Part shown: piece by piece, positions 1 through 12,460 of the stretch
Layout: every line of letters starts with the position of its first letter
Numbering within the stretch: position 1 is the first letter of the stretch
Source: Nymphaea colorata
Lineage: Eukaryota > Streptophyta > Magnoliopsida > Nymphaeales > Nymphaeaceae
Direction: 5' to 3'
Length of the DNA: 64,000 nucleotides
NCBI RefSeq assembly: GCF_008831285.2
Contig: NC_045139.1
Coordinates: forward strand, 35,065,706-35,129,705
Notes under the pieces: generated by a model
The model's database searches: none
Told to the model about the DNA's origin: nothing
The model's input: the letters and a program-made list of their open reading frames with translations, nothing else
Program-made: the position numbers and the translations under genes

Positions 1-497
1 CATTACCATCCAAACTGAAATTCTGTAAGCTTTTTGTTCTAGACCTCCTTTAAAAGACTTGGAATTTAATAGACATCTGAGCATGAATACATTTTCTTGA
101 ATGACTCAGAGAACTTACTCCAACATGTCACAACTGATTCTTAGGACTGATTAGACAATGTCTTTCTGTTAGTGTCCAGGTTTTGGCTCTGGAATCGGGT
201 CTGGATCAGTCTCCTGGACTGACCCAAAAGATGGTTATAAATAAGGGATTTGGGGATGCAATTTGGGATATTGAATGTAATGCAATCCTTCCTCTGGTGA
301 GGGTTTTGCTCTAACTGCTTTAAGCAGAGCGTGTGAGTGAGTCTTGGGTAGTGTTTTCATTGTAAGAGGCAGCAGTTAGCAGGTGGCTGCTAACACTTGC
401 ACAAAAGGACAAATTGGGAGTTGTAAAGGCCTCCTATTATTCGAGTGAGACACCAGAACCTTATGTAAGACAAGTTTTTAAGATGATATCTCATTAC

Positions 498-3136
498 CTC
501 TCTTTCTCGCAGTGCAGCCTCTTTTCTGCAATTGAATTAAATAAGGTATCAATAGATTGAGATGGAATCAAATGGGAGACATATTCCTTATGCAGCATAA
601 TCTATATACCTGCTCAGTAATCGAGCCTCTAATGATACACCTTCTCCCAAGGCAGCAACCTAGTGAAGCAAGGAAACAGTCAATGGACAACTTGGTGAAC
701 TTGGTATAGCAGAAACAATACAGTGACAGGCTGACAGCCCTCTACAAGCTCAAGGACCTTCTTATACGAACTAAGAGAAAACATGAAGATTGAAAAAGGA
801 AGTCAAAGCACCAAGAAATATGACAGGAACAACAGTACCTGTTTCTCCAACTCCCTGGCTCTGGCTTCTGCTTCTTGACATCTCTCTTCAGCATGCCGGA
901 GCTGAATACATGACAAAGCATGAGTACAATGCATGCAGCAAACAAAATATTCACAGATGTTAAAGTGTTTCCCTGAAACAGGCATACCTTATCCAGAATA
1001 TTTTCATTCTCTTCTTGAAGCATATCAAGCTGCATTTGCAATATTATATTATCACTACAAAATGCCAGTATTTGAATTTCATAGACATGCTGGACCATTC
1101 ATACATACAGCCAATGAAATAAATCTAGACTCTTTAAGGAAAACTATACAGCCAAAGATCTATGCCGGCGATTAAATAAACTTGATAGAAAGAAGGCAGT
1201 AATATGTGACTATAGAAAGCAAAACCTCATCCCGAAGAGCAGAAGCACCAGGTTGATTTGCTTCAACCCTTGAGTTTGATTGTCCTGCATCTGCTGTAAA
1301 TCTGGAACATGAGCAAAATGCATGAACTAGCACCCCAAAGGACAGATAGTCCTAGCGTGCAAATATAGGAGAAGCAATGGCAGTCATCAGCATGTATTAA
1401 TCCAATGGAGTAACTAGGGAATGAAGAAGGAAAAGGAAAGGAACAGTAAGGCAGAAACCCATACTAGCATTACCTTTTATCATTTCTCCTGTCAACAGGA
1501 GGTTCTAATGGTGGAACTGCAGTTGGCGTCTTAAGCATGGGCCTAGCAGGTGGCACCATTGTTGTTGGGCGAGAGGATATTGAAGGCCGGCCAGCAGATG
1601 TAGAACGAACAGATGGAGTCTGTTCTATAATGTTCCGACCTAACTAATTAAAAAACCACAGACCCTATCATAAGCCAGAGACAATGGAATGACATAAAAC
1701 AGATCAAGTGCCTCATTTAAATTACTTTTCCCCAACTGATTACTGTACAGATTTCATAACAACGAGATGGTTTTCTAACTAATGATATAACGTATATACA
1801 TAAACACAAAGTAATAAAGCAATATCTGAAAAAGCTCCCTCGTATGCATACAGATGTGGAGGTAAAATCAAGGTACATATCACATTGAAAAACAAATCGC
1901 AACTATGGACAGAATGTGCTTCAATTTAGATACTAAGTCGTTTGATGCTGAAAGAAAATGAGAAGATCCAATGTTATTTATAGATATTTGTTTGCTGCCT
2001 TCACCTATTGCTTTTTGGAAGTACATTTTCACAGAGAGTAACGTCTAAATGGTAGGGATGCAGAGATTCAAAAGATCGCCTAGAACTCTAAACTGTAAAA
2101 GCCAACTGTTAAGTACTTAAAATCGAACTGCTTAAAGAAGAATCAAGCACTGTTGAAAGATATCCTTGGAGAGCTGTTAATAACTATATTAATAATTAAG
2201 CACTTCGCCCTTCATGAGTACATTAAAACTGGTTTCTATTTAACTATGAACTAATTAAATTGACTTGAGTGTGCGTTCCACAAAACCTTAAACCAATTCC
2301 CACCTACATACATGCACACTGATAGTTTTCTATAATGGATGCGGAAAAATAGGCTGCCGTTACCCTTGTGCATGAGTACACGTAAACACGCACTCTTATG
2401 TGCTAAATGTCGCTCCATCTTTTCGGGGACAAACGAAAACACGGTAAGGAAAATAAACTGACGTAGTTTGAACGAACTCCTTTAATGTTTGCTTCTTAAA
2501 ATAAGCCGGAAAAGTAGTTCGTCTTAGCATCTGAATTCAGGAAAACAATTTGAAATGAGATGAAACAATACTAGGGAAATGGATCCAAAGGAAGGAAGAG
2601 AAAAGGAAGATCCAAATAAAAAGCTGTCGAAAAGCTAATTTGAACGAGAACAGCAGAATCGCCCTCAACTTCGCAAAACAAAAACAAAAAAAAAAAGGCC
2701 AAAACAGCATGGATACAAAAAGCTCAAGAATGAACCTCCAAATAAGAAGCAATTTCTTCAGTTCAAGAAGCACTAGAAGCTTTATCGCATAGCTTACCGC
2801 GGGAGACGGAAATCTAGCAGTCAGTTTTCTGGCCGCGCCATTACTTCCGACGGCGGAGGCAGCGAACGATGTCGCATTGTACCGGAAAGTTAGATCCTCC
2901 TCCTCTTCATCATCATCATCATCTCCGGTTGTCTGCGACGCCATCACCTGCGCCAGCCGCTGCGCTGCAGCCCTCGCCGCGACGTTCTGGGTCTTCTTGA
3001 TGTTGGATAACCCGATCGATCCGGTTCTAGTCTGGTAATGCGCCGGCGACATGGACGGCGACGACGACCCCGTGCTGCTCGACCCACCGCTCCGCTGCCT
3101 GGTGTGCATCGGACTCCCGCTCCTCAGCCGATCCAT
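498..3136 (-). CDS. SCD2: SCD2-like coiled-coil protein, 5' part (runs off left edge)
   Basis: Seven exons are readable on the minus strand: 3136-2798, 1643-1474, 1301-1226, 1029-988, 901-839, 659-610 and 525-498. All have GT..AG borders and keep one frame for 256 codons; the remaining exons lie beyond base 1. The N-terminus is Ser/Pro-rich and disordered ([18 protein letters not shown]), followed by [14 protein letters not shown] and an acidic run. Later exons encode [20 protein letters not shown], then [14 protein letters not shown] and [18 protein letters not shown], the start of a long coiled coil. This order matches plant STOMATAL CYTOKINESIS DEFECTIVE 2, as I remember it. In Arabidopsis SCD2 works with the DENN-domain protein SCD1 in clathrin-mediated endocytosis and cell-plate formation. 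The exons of 42 and 28 nt are unusually short. I chose the first in-frame ATG, which begins the conserved MDR-type N-terminus. Family assignment is firm; the visible part shows no break. Confidence 0.88.
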
Positions 3137-3421
3137 CCCCCTGCCTTCACACTCAAGAAGTACGATCTCTGGCTTTCTCTACGAAGAAGATGAGAGTGAC
3201 GCGGAAAAACAACTCCCGCGTCTTCCAGTGGCACTCCGGAGAGAAAAAAGAAAACTGCAGGGCGGTCGCTAGTTCGGCGGCTTCGCTCAGACACAGAACC
3301 GTCCAATCCCAGATCGGACGGCGGATGGAAGCCCCGGGAAGAGGCAGATAGCGGTTGGGAGGGAAAGGAGACTTCAAACTAGCGTTGCCGCGGCGAGATC
3401 GCCGGAAGCTCTTCTTTCCGA

Positions 3422-3429
3422 GTTTATAT
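3422..3429 (-). promoter_or_regulatory. Candidate TATA box of the SCD2-like gene
   Basis: Read on the minus strand this is TATAAACT, about 290 bases upstream of the SCD2-like ATG. The bases between would form a GC- and purine-rich 5' leader of roughly 250 nt. The assignment rests on position and motif only. Confidence 0.4.
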
Positions 3430-4178
3430 TACCGCTTTACTCTCCGCGCTGTACCATTTTGGTGAAATGTTGTTGACTCGGAGGCCGTCTGTGTCTTCAC
3501 CAAGACAATCCGCGCCTGTCTCGGTGTCCGTCCCTGGGAAAATATCGGCCGACCACTAAAATATCTGCGTTAAGAAAGTATATAACGTTATAAGATAATA
3601 GACTAAATATATTCATTATAATTAGATTAATAAGCAAAGAGGACATTTTTTAGTGTAATCCGATCAGGGTAATTGCGGAAATCGAGTATTTTGATTTGAT
3701 TTAGTGACAATATTTTGCAAGTAAAGTTTCTGTCTTGAGTTGTTTTCATTTCCTTTGAAACGAGGGAGCTGCTTTTTCACTTCAAAATAAAGACAATTTA
3801 TCGCTATGCCAGCCATTTGATCAGCAACTGCTCCTGCAGAATTAGGCAATTTAATATCAGTATAATTTTCAGTGACAGGGTGGTGGAAACAGGAATGTTA
3901 AATTACTAAAGTACCCGGCGTCAACGATTGCATAGATTTAGCTGGACTCCCTCGAATCCGAGGTTGTCAACGGGTCAAAGATAATTAGATAAAGAATACC
4001 TAAATTGCACGTATCCAGGACCCGATTCTATTGGAGAAAATTTCATTTCGAGCATTCTTTTTTTTTATAATTTCGGAAAATGACCATATCTTTTGTGAAT
4101 TTTTTAACGAAAGCATAGCCCACACATATCCATGTGGGATCGCATGCAGTACTCCTACAAATTGATTGGTTGGCTTTT

Positions 4179-4352
4179 AAGGGGCTGTTTGGTAGTAGAG
4201 ATTCCTGGTTTGTGTCTTAAAAATTGAGTTTGATGAACTTGTTTCATTTTTTAGGATAGATTCATAGCACATTTACATGATTTTTTCTTAATCTTTGAAA
4301 TGGAATTATGGTGCATTCATAAAGTGTCTTTACTACCAAGAAAACTAAACAT
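4179..4352. mobile_element. MITE candidate with GGGGCTGTTTGG end
   Basis: The left end reads AAGGGGCTGTTTGGTAGTAG. The right end, near 4329-4350, contains the inverted partner (CTTTACTACCAAGAAAAC). About 18 bases of each arm pair with mismatches. No convincing target duplication is visible, so the superfamily (hAT or PIF/Harbinger) is undecided. Confidence 0.45.
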
Positions 4353-5345
4353 ATAATGACCCAATTTTTTATCATACACCAATAATGCCTACAAGAGGCC
4401 TGAAGCCCTCCCAATTCAATTTTTCTTGTCTCTGGGGTTCTGAGCTGCGTCGGGGCTTTGATGGACAGTGAAGCGCCGTGAACCGCCTTCAACTAGAAGG
4501 AGTGCCTCCGTATTTTGTGGCCAAGGGAAGTAGTACTCATGAGAGTGAGGCACTGTATTGTATGCATGTTTCCTGCCCCGACCTCCTTTAAGGAGAATGG
4601 TATTGCTTTCTAGCAAAGACAAATGAAAAAGAACTTTGATAATAATAGCTTGTCCTTTTTCCTTTTGGATGTGGTTGGCTAGCTCACCCATTGAATGCTT
4701 CTGGCCCAACTCAACCAACATTCATGAGCCACTACAAGAAGAAAAATAGATGCCCTAAAAGGTTCCCACAATAACCAGGAACCAGAATCAAGAGACATCC
4801 GCTCCAAGGTTCTTCACCACCAGAACAAGAGCCAATGTCATCAGGGATGTTAGTTTATTCTGCATCGGAAATCCAATTGGTGCATTTGTAACAGCATTGC
4901 AAATTCCAGTTTAAATCGGCCTGCAACCATTTGAAAAGAAAAAAAGGAAAGCATCACCTTCGTCTATGGGACTTTTAAGAGCAAAAGAGGTGTGCTTTTC
5001 TTTTCATTTTGTTGGGCTTGCAACTTGAAAGTCGCAGCAATAATAAACACCAAATATAAAATTAGATAATAGAAAATCCCATTTCAACGTCATAGAAAGA
5101 GGATTTGTGTTGGAAGCTCTTTCTTGTTCCTTTGGTGTCTCTAAAACACCAATCAAGGATGAAGCAAGGGGCAAAAATTCAAGTTGTAAGGAGTAGAAAG
5201 GACATGAAAAATCAAAGGTACATGATGCATCAAATTTTGATTGGTTAAAATATCATGACTTTATTTTCAGAAAACACAATCATAAGCATGATTTACAACA
5301 AAAGTTTATGTCAGATCAAAACTTGTTACATTGATCTTTGCTTCT

Positions 5346-5516
5346 TTAAGGGCTATTTGGCAATAGTGGCTCATTGTTACTATCCAATGATTCTGCACCA
5401 AAAAATGGAATGCATTCGTGGAATAATGTGTTACAAGGTGCCATGAATCTGCTCCAAATTTTGGAGCAAATTCATAAGACAGCAACAAAGTTTTACTTTT
5501 GTCAAACAGCCCCTTA
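5346..5516. mobile_element. MITE with about 55-base imperfect terminal inverted repeats
   Basis: The left end reads TTTAAGGGCTATTTGGCAAT and the right end GTCAAACAGCCCCTTAGA. Reverse-complementing the right arm gives a match to the left arm over roughly 55 bases with scattered differences, including a shared GTTRCTRTC segment. The element is about 170 bases long. The flanks are TAA on the left and TTA on the right, one mismatch from a PIF/Harbinger-type 3-base target duplication. Confidence 0.65.
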
Positions 5517-5708
5517 GATCCCTTATCAAGATGTCTAATTCTCTGTCGCCTCAGAATTCATAATCTCCAGCCAGTAAATGCCCTTGCATTGATACTTCTT
5601 TGTTTTATATTCATGTTTTATTCTTGGATGCTTCAAATTAGCATCAAGTCATCGTTTTAATGGATTCCTGGCCTTAGAATCATTAGATTAGAGAACCCAC
5701 ACTAAATT

Positions 5709-5912
5709 GGGGATCAAAGGTTTTGTAGCTTAGACTCAGATCTACTGTTTGAAAGAAAAAAGGGAAACGGCATTGGCCCTTAACCCTGATCCACCATGGC
5801 AGAGATCCTTGGGGATCAAAGGTTTTGTAGCTTAGACTCAGATATACTGTTTGAAAGAAAAAAGGGAAACAACATTGGCCCTTAACCCTGATCCACCATG
5901 GCAGAGATTCTT
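5709..5912. repeat. Tandem duplication, 102-base unit, two copies
   Basis: Copies 5709-5810 and 5811-5912 both run from GGGGATCAAAGGTTTTGTAG to a shared CACCATGGCAGAGAT. They differ at only a few bases, so the duplication is recent. The sequence is not part of any gene I can support. Confidence 0.85.
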
Positions 5913-6104
5913 GCGGAGTAGCTAGCTAGCACAACGCATCCATAATAAACTTAAGACTTCTACCTCAATGGGTTGCAATGTTTCTTTTTTCTTTTTTATT
6001 TTTAACGGATGAGTGGTTCATTCCACCGCCCTTAAGAGAGGCCACTCGCCCCCCCCCCCCTTCCCCCCTGAGTTTTCACAGAACATGCTTCGAACCCTTT
6101 TACG

Positions 6105-6235
6105 AGCTAAAGATAAAGTGCAATGAGACGTGACAGTAACCACTCCAAGACTAAAACTTGAGTTTTTAAAAGAATCGAACTACCTTGCCGCCCAGTACAC
6201 CCCTCGGAGTCACTACGCTGGTCATCCAGCTACAC
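6105..6235 (-). mobile_element. SINE-like tRNA-derived segment
   Basis: On the minus strand, GTAGCTGGATGACCAGCG resembles a pol III A box and is followed by GTAGTTCGATTC, a B-box-like sequence. The spacing and the TAGCTGG start are typical of tRNA-derived plant SINE heads. No target duplication or poly-A tail was established. Confidence 0.35.
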
Positions 6236-6591
6236 ATTTTTTTCTCCTCGCTAGCCTGTAGCTTTCATAAATACAGAATCGAACTAGCATGGAACCTAAG
6301 AAGTTGGTAGAATCGCTTGCTGGCATCAGTGGTACGGGCAACTGAAGCAATGAAAAACAACCTCTGGACTCTTTAGTCAATTTCGAGGACTGCATTTGTA
6401 CAGCTCCCATTGGATCGTATATAAGTTTTATCAACAACCACAAACAATAATGAATAATACCCAATAACATAAACAATGAAACAGCATGTTACAAGATCGG
6501 CATGCCCATATAACATGCCCAACAAAAGAAATCACAAAACAGGGAGAGAGAGAATGAAAGAAAGCAGCAGAAGCTGGGCCGTGTTTCCAGA

Positions 6592-9500
6592 CTAGAGAAG
6601 CCTGAGATGAGAAGTGTCGTTCCACCTTCTTATCTGCCAACCGGTTCTCAATGAATGCTCCAAAACTGTCATGGAAGAATCATCTATACAAATTTTTTGA
6701 GCCATTAGTGGACTGCACCCAAGAAGACCCGTGAGCAGACACCTTATTGGCAACGCATGGGTGAAAACACCGACACAGAAGGGAGACTTTGCATCCACAT
6801 CATGAACTTGCCTGATGCTGACTTCTCGAGGTGAATCGTCGTCCGCTTCCATGTCACTCATTGTCACAAACTGCAGCCTGCTCTTACCAGAAGACTTCTT
6901 TCGCAAACTTTGCCTGTTCCTGTGGAATAATTCCCATTGAAGGGAGGAGTTCCCATCCCTTTCATGATGGTGGTGGCCTTGCATATGCAAATTCTGACTG
7001 GAATCTGATCTAGCCTTCTGGAATGTTTTAACAACCATGCTATTAAGAAATTCAATCATACGGAACTCTACATGTCTAAGGGATTCTCCAAATGGTGGAG
7101 AGAAATCAGGCTGCAATCTTTCGATCAGATTGACCATGTCAGGAGTATATATTTCTGAACGGGGGCAACCTTCCCACTGGCCCTGACTCATCTCAGTTAA
7201 GGCATCAGAGGGTTGAATTTGTTCCTCCACAAAGTGAAGTTCCTGCAAAATTTAAAAATACTTCAGTTGATCGCCTTGAGAATGAGGAGCAGAATAAACT
7301 GAAGACCACAGATGAAACAAATCTGGAGAAATGAATGCAGATGGTAAGTGTTAAAGTGAAGCAATAAAATAGATTTAAACAGTCACAATTCGTTCCCGTG
7401 TTTTAAACGATGAGGTTTTTCTCCAGTATTAAACGGATGGCAAGCTTGAAAAAGAGGGGAAAAAATATGGCAATTTTAAAAATTTTATAAGGAAAAATAA
7501 AATAAATGAGAAACTAATAAGACACCATAAAAAAATCAATAGATAAGCAATAAATAAAAATTAGAAAATGGAAGCAAGCAGAAAAACACATAAAATAAAA
7601 AAAGTGGGAAAGAATGTGAAAAAATGTGCCCTTTTCGTGTTTTTCGGCTGACTTATTTGTCGAATGTTTGACATGTGTTTTTTTTTAGAAAAACGTGTTT
7701 TTGTGACTATGATTTAAAATACGTGGCAGATAGCTGATTAAACAAATCTTTGAGCTGATTTTTGCTAATGTTTGAGACACGCTCTAAAGCATGTGGAACT
7801 TATCCATGATAAGGGAGAAAAGAGCATTTAAACTTGTATTAAAAGGTGGTCATGCCTAGTAACACCGATGACATCGGGGGCAAGTTACTTCAGCAATAGA
7901 AAGAAAACTATTGTTAAATTTTATTACAATCACATCTCATATAGGCATCTAAATAAGATATAAATGTGTTCTTGAACAGTTTATTACATCCTTAGTCCGA
8001 AAGGCTCAAATGCCAGTTCCGTATCCAATACAGTAGCTTGAAACTATTCCTTGTCAATGCATGCAACCATTTAGTTCATATGCCCTAAAATAATGACCAA
8101 ACTTAGATTAAGCTGGCAATTACTACAATAAAATTGCTAGTTGCATGACAGAATGCCTGCTACATGGCTATGAAAACTGGAGTCAGTTTCATAAGCATGA
8201 GCCTATCATATGTAATATTTGTCTGCAAAACATGGGATTGGAACTGTTTTGGGCATCCTGGACCCACCCACCATAAGGAAATGCTGAGGGGCTAAGTTGA
8301 AAGTTTGGAACTGTTCTGGACAACCTCGAAAGAAGAATGTACATGGGAACTGGGGACCATGAACGTACTGCATCAGAGGACATGCTAACATATGAAAGGA
8401 AGTTATCTGATGTATTAAATTATTAATGACCTTGCTGTGCCAAACTGGACAGCCATGTATATAGCATGCATAGCGATCTGCATGTGTATGCATGACTATA
8501 GTCCAAATAGTGCACTCTCACTGGGATATTGGAAATAAGTGAAAGAGAATTAGATAATCCACTTAAAATCCTAAAGTTCTGTACAAGGAAAAAGTTCATG
8601 CATGATCACCAATATGCTGCTCATATTTTCTATTTCCAGATTCTTAGGAGCACAGAATGGCAATTGGCCATATGACCACATCAGGAACAAAAACCTGCAG
8701 ATTCTTCTTTCCTTCCTGAACAGGCCAAAGTAACTAAGCAATTGGTTCAGATTCACTGAACAGGTTATTTAGGAGATGCCTTGTCATGCAGAGTAAGAAT
8801 ATGAAATTACATGTCTAAGGACAACTAAGTTATTAGCATTGAATTGATAAATTGAGCTACAGCGAATATCCAAATTCCAAAGCACACAGAGTCACCCTCT
8901 TCCGACACCCGGAACATAATTACATTTGATAGAAGCATATTTGCCTGAAGGTGCAATAGCTATACGCTTCTTCAGAAGATGGCATATAAAGCATGTGGTT
9001 CTTGAAAGAGGATATCAGCCAAGAGACAAGAAGCACACTTGCTGAAGTTATGTTAAAAAAACAAATGAATGAAAAAAAATGAAAGGTACATACTTTTTCA
9101 TGAAAAAGTAGAAACCAACCTAGTCCAGGGATGAATTAACACATAAGGAATCCGAAAAAGAAACAACAAAATGGCAGACAGAATATCTATGTCATGTGGA
9201 TACGTGCATTAAAAGAGGCAACAAAAAAAGTGGAATTCGTTACGGAAAGGAAGAGGAAAAAACTAATGAAGGCATGGATAGCATATTAGAATTCCAGTAC
9301 TCCAAGGAACAGAAATCCAGAGCTTTATGATAAATGTTTAAGAATAAATACATTAATATGATCTGATATAAGGAATTCAATAGCAAGGTATTGGCAAAAG
9401 CTGAAACAAAATAACATTCTGAAAGGAACACGTATTCAGATATTAAACAGGTGTCACAGAGGGGGAATTTTCTTTCTTAGCGGTAACATACCTATGACTA

Positions 9501-11713
9501 ACAGCTAACCACAAGCACCTGCTGACATTGTCCCCCCAACAAATACAAGGTTAACAATGCAAAGGAGTAAGGACAAGCTTCGATACCTTTAGGTATATCG
9601 TATTCTCTAACAAGGAGTAGGCTCTTCAGAACTCCAGATTCCTATAGCCATTTCCACAACCAATTTGCTTACATGAAAGAGCATGTTGGTGAGTAATTGC
9701 AGTAGGTCTATTACATTTTGATTACTGGCCTTTATTGCAGCCATCATGCATATATTTTATTAGGAAAAGGAAAATTATAAACTTTATTTATGATTTACAG
9801 TCCAGATTCTACATTAAATATAATCCTGAAAAAAGAAACAGAAGATTGCTAGGCCTAAATTCCAGGATTTATTTAACAAGATGAACACAAAAATTACTAG
9901 TCTTTGTGTACCTTGCCAAAAGTATAGTCTACCCAGTTACGAGATGTTGCCGTAAAAAAATCCACATAGTTGACAATACCTAATAACAGATCAATATTCA
10001 TTGTTAACAAGCCCCTAAACTGGAAAGATAAGCCATCTAGCACCCTCGCAGTATAACCTCAAGCTACCATTTCTATATGGATGGTGTAATAATCAGGAAT
10101 CGAGCAAATTAATGACCAAATATCTCTCCCAACATTGATTTTGTATTCAATGCCAATTGGTTCATCCTAAACATAGTCACAAAACCCGTGTTTTCGAAAA
10201 AGGCTGGATAAAAACTTCAAAAATAATGAAAATGAAAAAAACCCGCCTTTTTACCTTTTTTAAACATGAAAATGATGATTCCACATTTTTTCAAGCGTTT
10301 ACTATGCTTTTTCTCATTATTTTACATCATTGTTGTTTGAAAGTTTAAAACTTAAGTTAAATACTCAAATTGTTTATCTTCCTAATTTTTGGGATTTTCC
10401 CTTTTCTTAAAAAAGTGCCGAATGTTTTTTTGATATTTTACCAAGATTTTCAAAGCATACCTGAAAAAAGCCTCGCTTTAAAATCTGTTAACGACATTTG
10501 TAACTATGAACATAACCAATCTGTGAGTGTTATTCATCTCACCAATCCAAGATTGGTCAAAAGCCCATAATTTTAAATTGAGAACAAGAGGTTATACAAA
10601 GAGAATCAGGATCAGCTATGAAAAATCAAGCGCATTCCAACTCAATGCACTTGGTTATCTAACACTACCCCAACTAGTAAAAGTTCAGAATTAGATCCAA
10701 TTATTAAATCATGAGGCGGCATAAACAATTGAAATTGTATAATGTAAATACCTTAATATAACTCTAAGGAATTTGGTGCAGCTAAAAAATGTAAAATTCC
10801 AACATTACATATTCCAACATCACATCCTAACAGTTAAATCCTTCCACGAAACCAAATTCTTTAAAAGCAGGGAATTGTCAATCAAAAGATATCACTTGAG
10901 AGAACTCTAAATCTTCTACAACAAACTTCCTACATGTGGAGCAGAAGTAGATCGAAGATCACATAACATCATTCAATCACAACAGAATTTAATAAATATG
11001 CTAATGCATCAAAGTACAGGTTGAAACAAAATCACTAAAATTTGCAACTGAACGTCATAAAGTTTGTAGATCAGGTGAAAAATTAAAAGACACAATTCAT
11101 AAAGATACTGAATGCTAAACGGGAGGTGGATAGAGCAAACCTGACAAACAGAAGCCGCAGTCTGCCGGGCACGTTCGAGGGGCGAGCAGTACACGACATT
11201 GAACCTCACGCCCTGGGAGTTGAGGAACACAGCGAGGGCCCTGGCTTGCCGTTTCCCGTCAGCAGTAAGACCCGCTGTCGGCCACCGCCCCCCGACCAAA
11301 TCTGGCCTGACGCTAACGCCGCATTCTCCGTGGCTGATCAGGTACACTTCCATTCGGGAATCTTCGCTGAACCCAGACGCCGGCGCAGCGTCGTCGAAGG
11401 AATCGTAGCGGCGAAACGCCGGTAACGATTGACCGTCCGACGGTCGCGTCGGGTAGAGGACGTGGCACGGATCCCAGACCTTGATGGAGGGCCCGAGGTA
11501 GGGTGTCCCAAGGGACGACAATTGTGGGGAGAGCGGAGAGGCCGAAGGGTGGCAGGGAAGAACCTCGGGCTCCTGTTCCAGAAGCTTCTTCTCCGATGCG
11601 TCGATGCTGTTCGGACGGGATTCTCTCCGCATAAGCCCTTCCTCTTCTCCTTCTTCTTCATCTTCCTCGTCCTCGTCGTCGTCGGGTTTGGGATTGGATT
11701 GCACCGAGCCCAT
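6592..11713 (-). CDS. Histidine phosphatase superfamily (phosphoglycerate mutase-like) protein
   Basis: Two exons, 11713-11141 and 7242-6592, join in phase 0 across a 3898-base GT..AG intron to give a 407-residue protein. The N-terminal 120 residues are acidic and low in complexity. The catalytic domain starts at MEVYLISHGEC (about residues 120-130), continues through LTADGKRQARALAVFLNSQG and YCSPLERARQTA, and in exon 2 carries EMSQGQWEGCPRSEIYTPD. The second catalytic histidine is in GVFTHALPIRCLLTG. Members transfer or remove phosphate through a phosphohistidine; the substrate of this plant subgroup is not evident from sequence. The usual RHG motif reads SHG here, so the first motif arginine is Ser. 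The length and exon join (VCQ then ELHFVEEQIQ) match the plant family as I remember it. The start is the first ATG of a long open frame ahead of the domain. Confidence 0.85.
7243..11140 (-). other. Large intron of the histidine-phosphatase gene
   Basis: This 3.9 kb intron has a GTTTGC donor at its 11140 end and a TTTTGCAG acceptor at its 7243 end. It is AT-rich and shows no supported exon or gene. Two adenine/thymine-rich stretches (about 7390-7780 and 10180-10450) share a CCCGTGTTTT start and look like old, degraded repeat insertions. Confidence 0.7.
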
Positions 11714-12144
11714 TGCTGACCGGAACCCTAGTAAATCACCGCTCGGCGAGCGGGATTTGTTCTGGCAGTGCCTCTAGCTTCCTGGATCTCCTCTGATAGC
11801 GATCTTGCACAGCGTTTGAGTGCTGCCTGCCGGCTCATGTTTCCGGCATCTCAGATCCCTTCATACTGAGGATATCAAGAAAGGGTTCCGCGCTTTCTAA
11901 CCGAATTCTTTGGTCGGAGATTTCGCCGGTCCGTTCCTTTCTTCCTTTTCTCTCTCCCCCACTCTCCTCTGAAATGCGAGATCACGTACTATGGAGAGAT
12001 ATACAGAATTTAATTACTTTTGTGTCCTTATCGCTTGAAATTTGATCCATTTTATCCTTCTACGAATCTGCGGAATCTTTCGGTTCCTGTCACCAATTCA
12101 GGGACATGGTTCTAGCTGATAGCTTGATACTATGCCTAACGTGA

Positions 12145-12460
12145 CTAACAATTCCGATTTGGATTCGGATTTAGAAAATGGCGAATATTGGATTTGGATT
12201 CAGTTTTACATAAATATTTGATTAGGTTCGGGTTTCAATTTACATTAAGTTTTAAATAAATATCATATATTCAACATCCATATGGTTTAAAAATTGATTT
12301 TTTAATATAGGGTAGCATGGTATTGATTAGTTGTGTATTTAAAAATTAGAAGTCGGACTCGGATTCAGTTGTAAATTTAAAAATCAGATTCAAACATTGT
12401 ATAGACTTTTTTTCAATCACATTTGACTTTAAATCTGTAAACATCCGATAAATTGAGTAA
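12145..12460. repeat. Dispersed repeat rich in (G)GATTYGGATTT, copy 1
   Basis: The segment is built of short motifs such as GATTCGGATT and TTTTAAATAAATAT and ends with AACATCCGATAAAT. The same order of motifs recurs at 40860-41185 and 44165-44510. The copies align along about 320 bases by eye, so this is a repeat family and not chance composition. No terminal repeats or coding capacity are visible. Confidence 0.6.

Larger units (their letters stand above)
3450..6430. other. Gene-free spacer with small transposons
   Basis: No gene is supported between the SCD2-like promoter and the 3' end of the histidine-phosphatase gene. The stretch holds two MITE candidates (near 4180 and 5346), a 102-base tandem duplication (5709-5912), a short C-rich tract (about 6050-6066) and a SINE-like segment near 6105-6235. 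A 101-codon minus-strand reading frame (4721-4416) has no recognisable domain and partly overlaps repeat sequence. Confidence 0.6.

Noticed and set aside
1-497. Further exons of the SCD2-like gene
   Set aside because: The minus strand was read for the expected continuation of the coiled coil and none was recognised; the next exon probably lies outside the window.
2251-2442. Minus-strand frame within the SCD2-like gene
   Set aside because: It falls inside the first intron of a gene whose exons and splice sites are otherwise consistent.
4416-4721. 101-codon minus-strand frame
   Set aside because: It shows no domain and lies in a repeat-rich spacer. A competing frame covers part of the same bases and neither has coding support.
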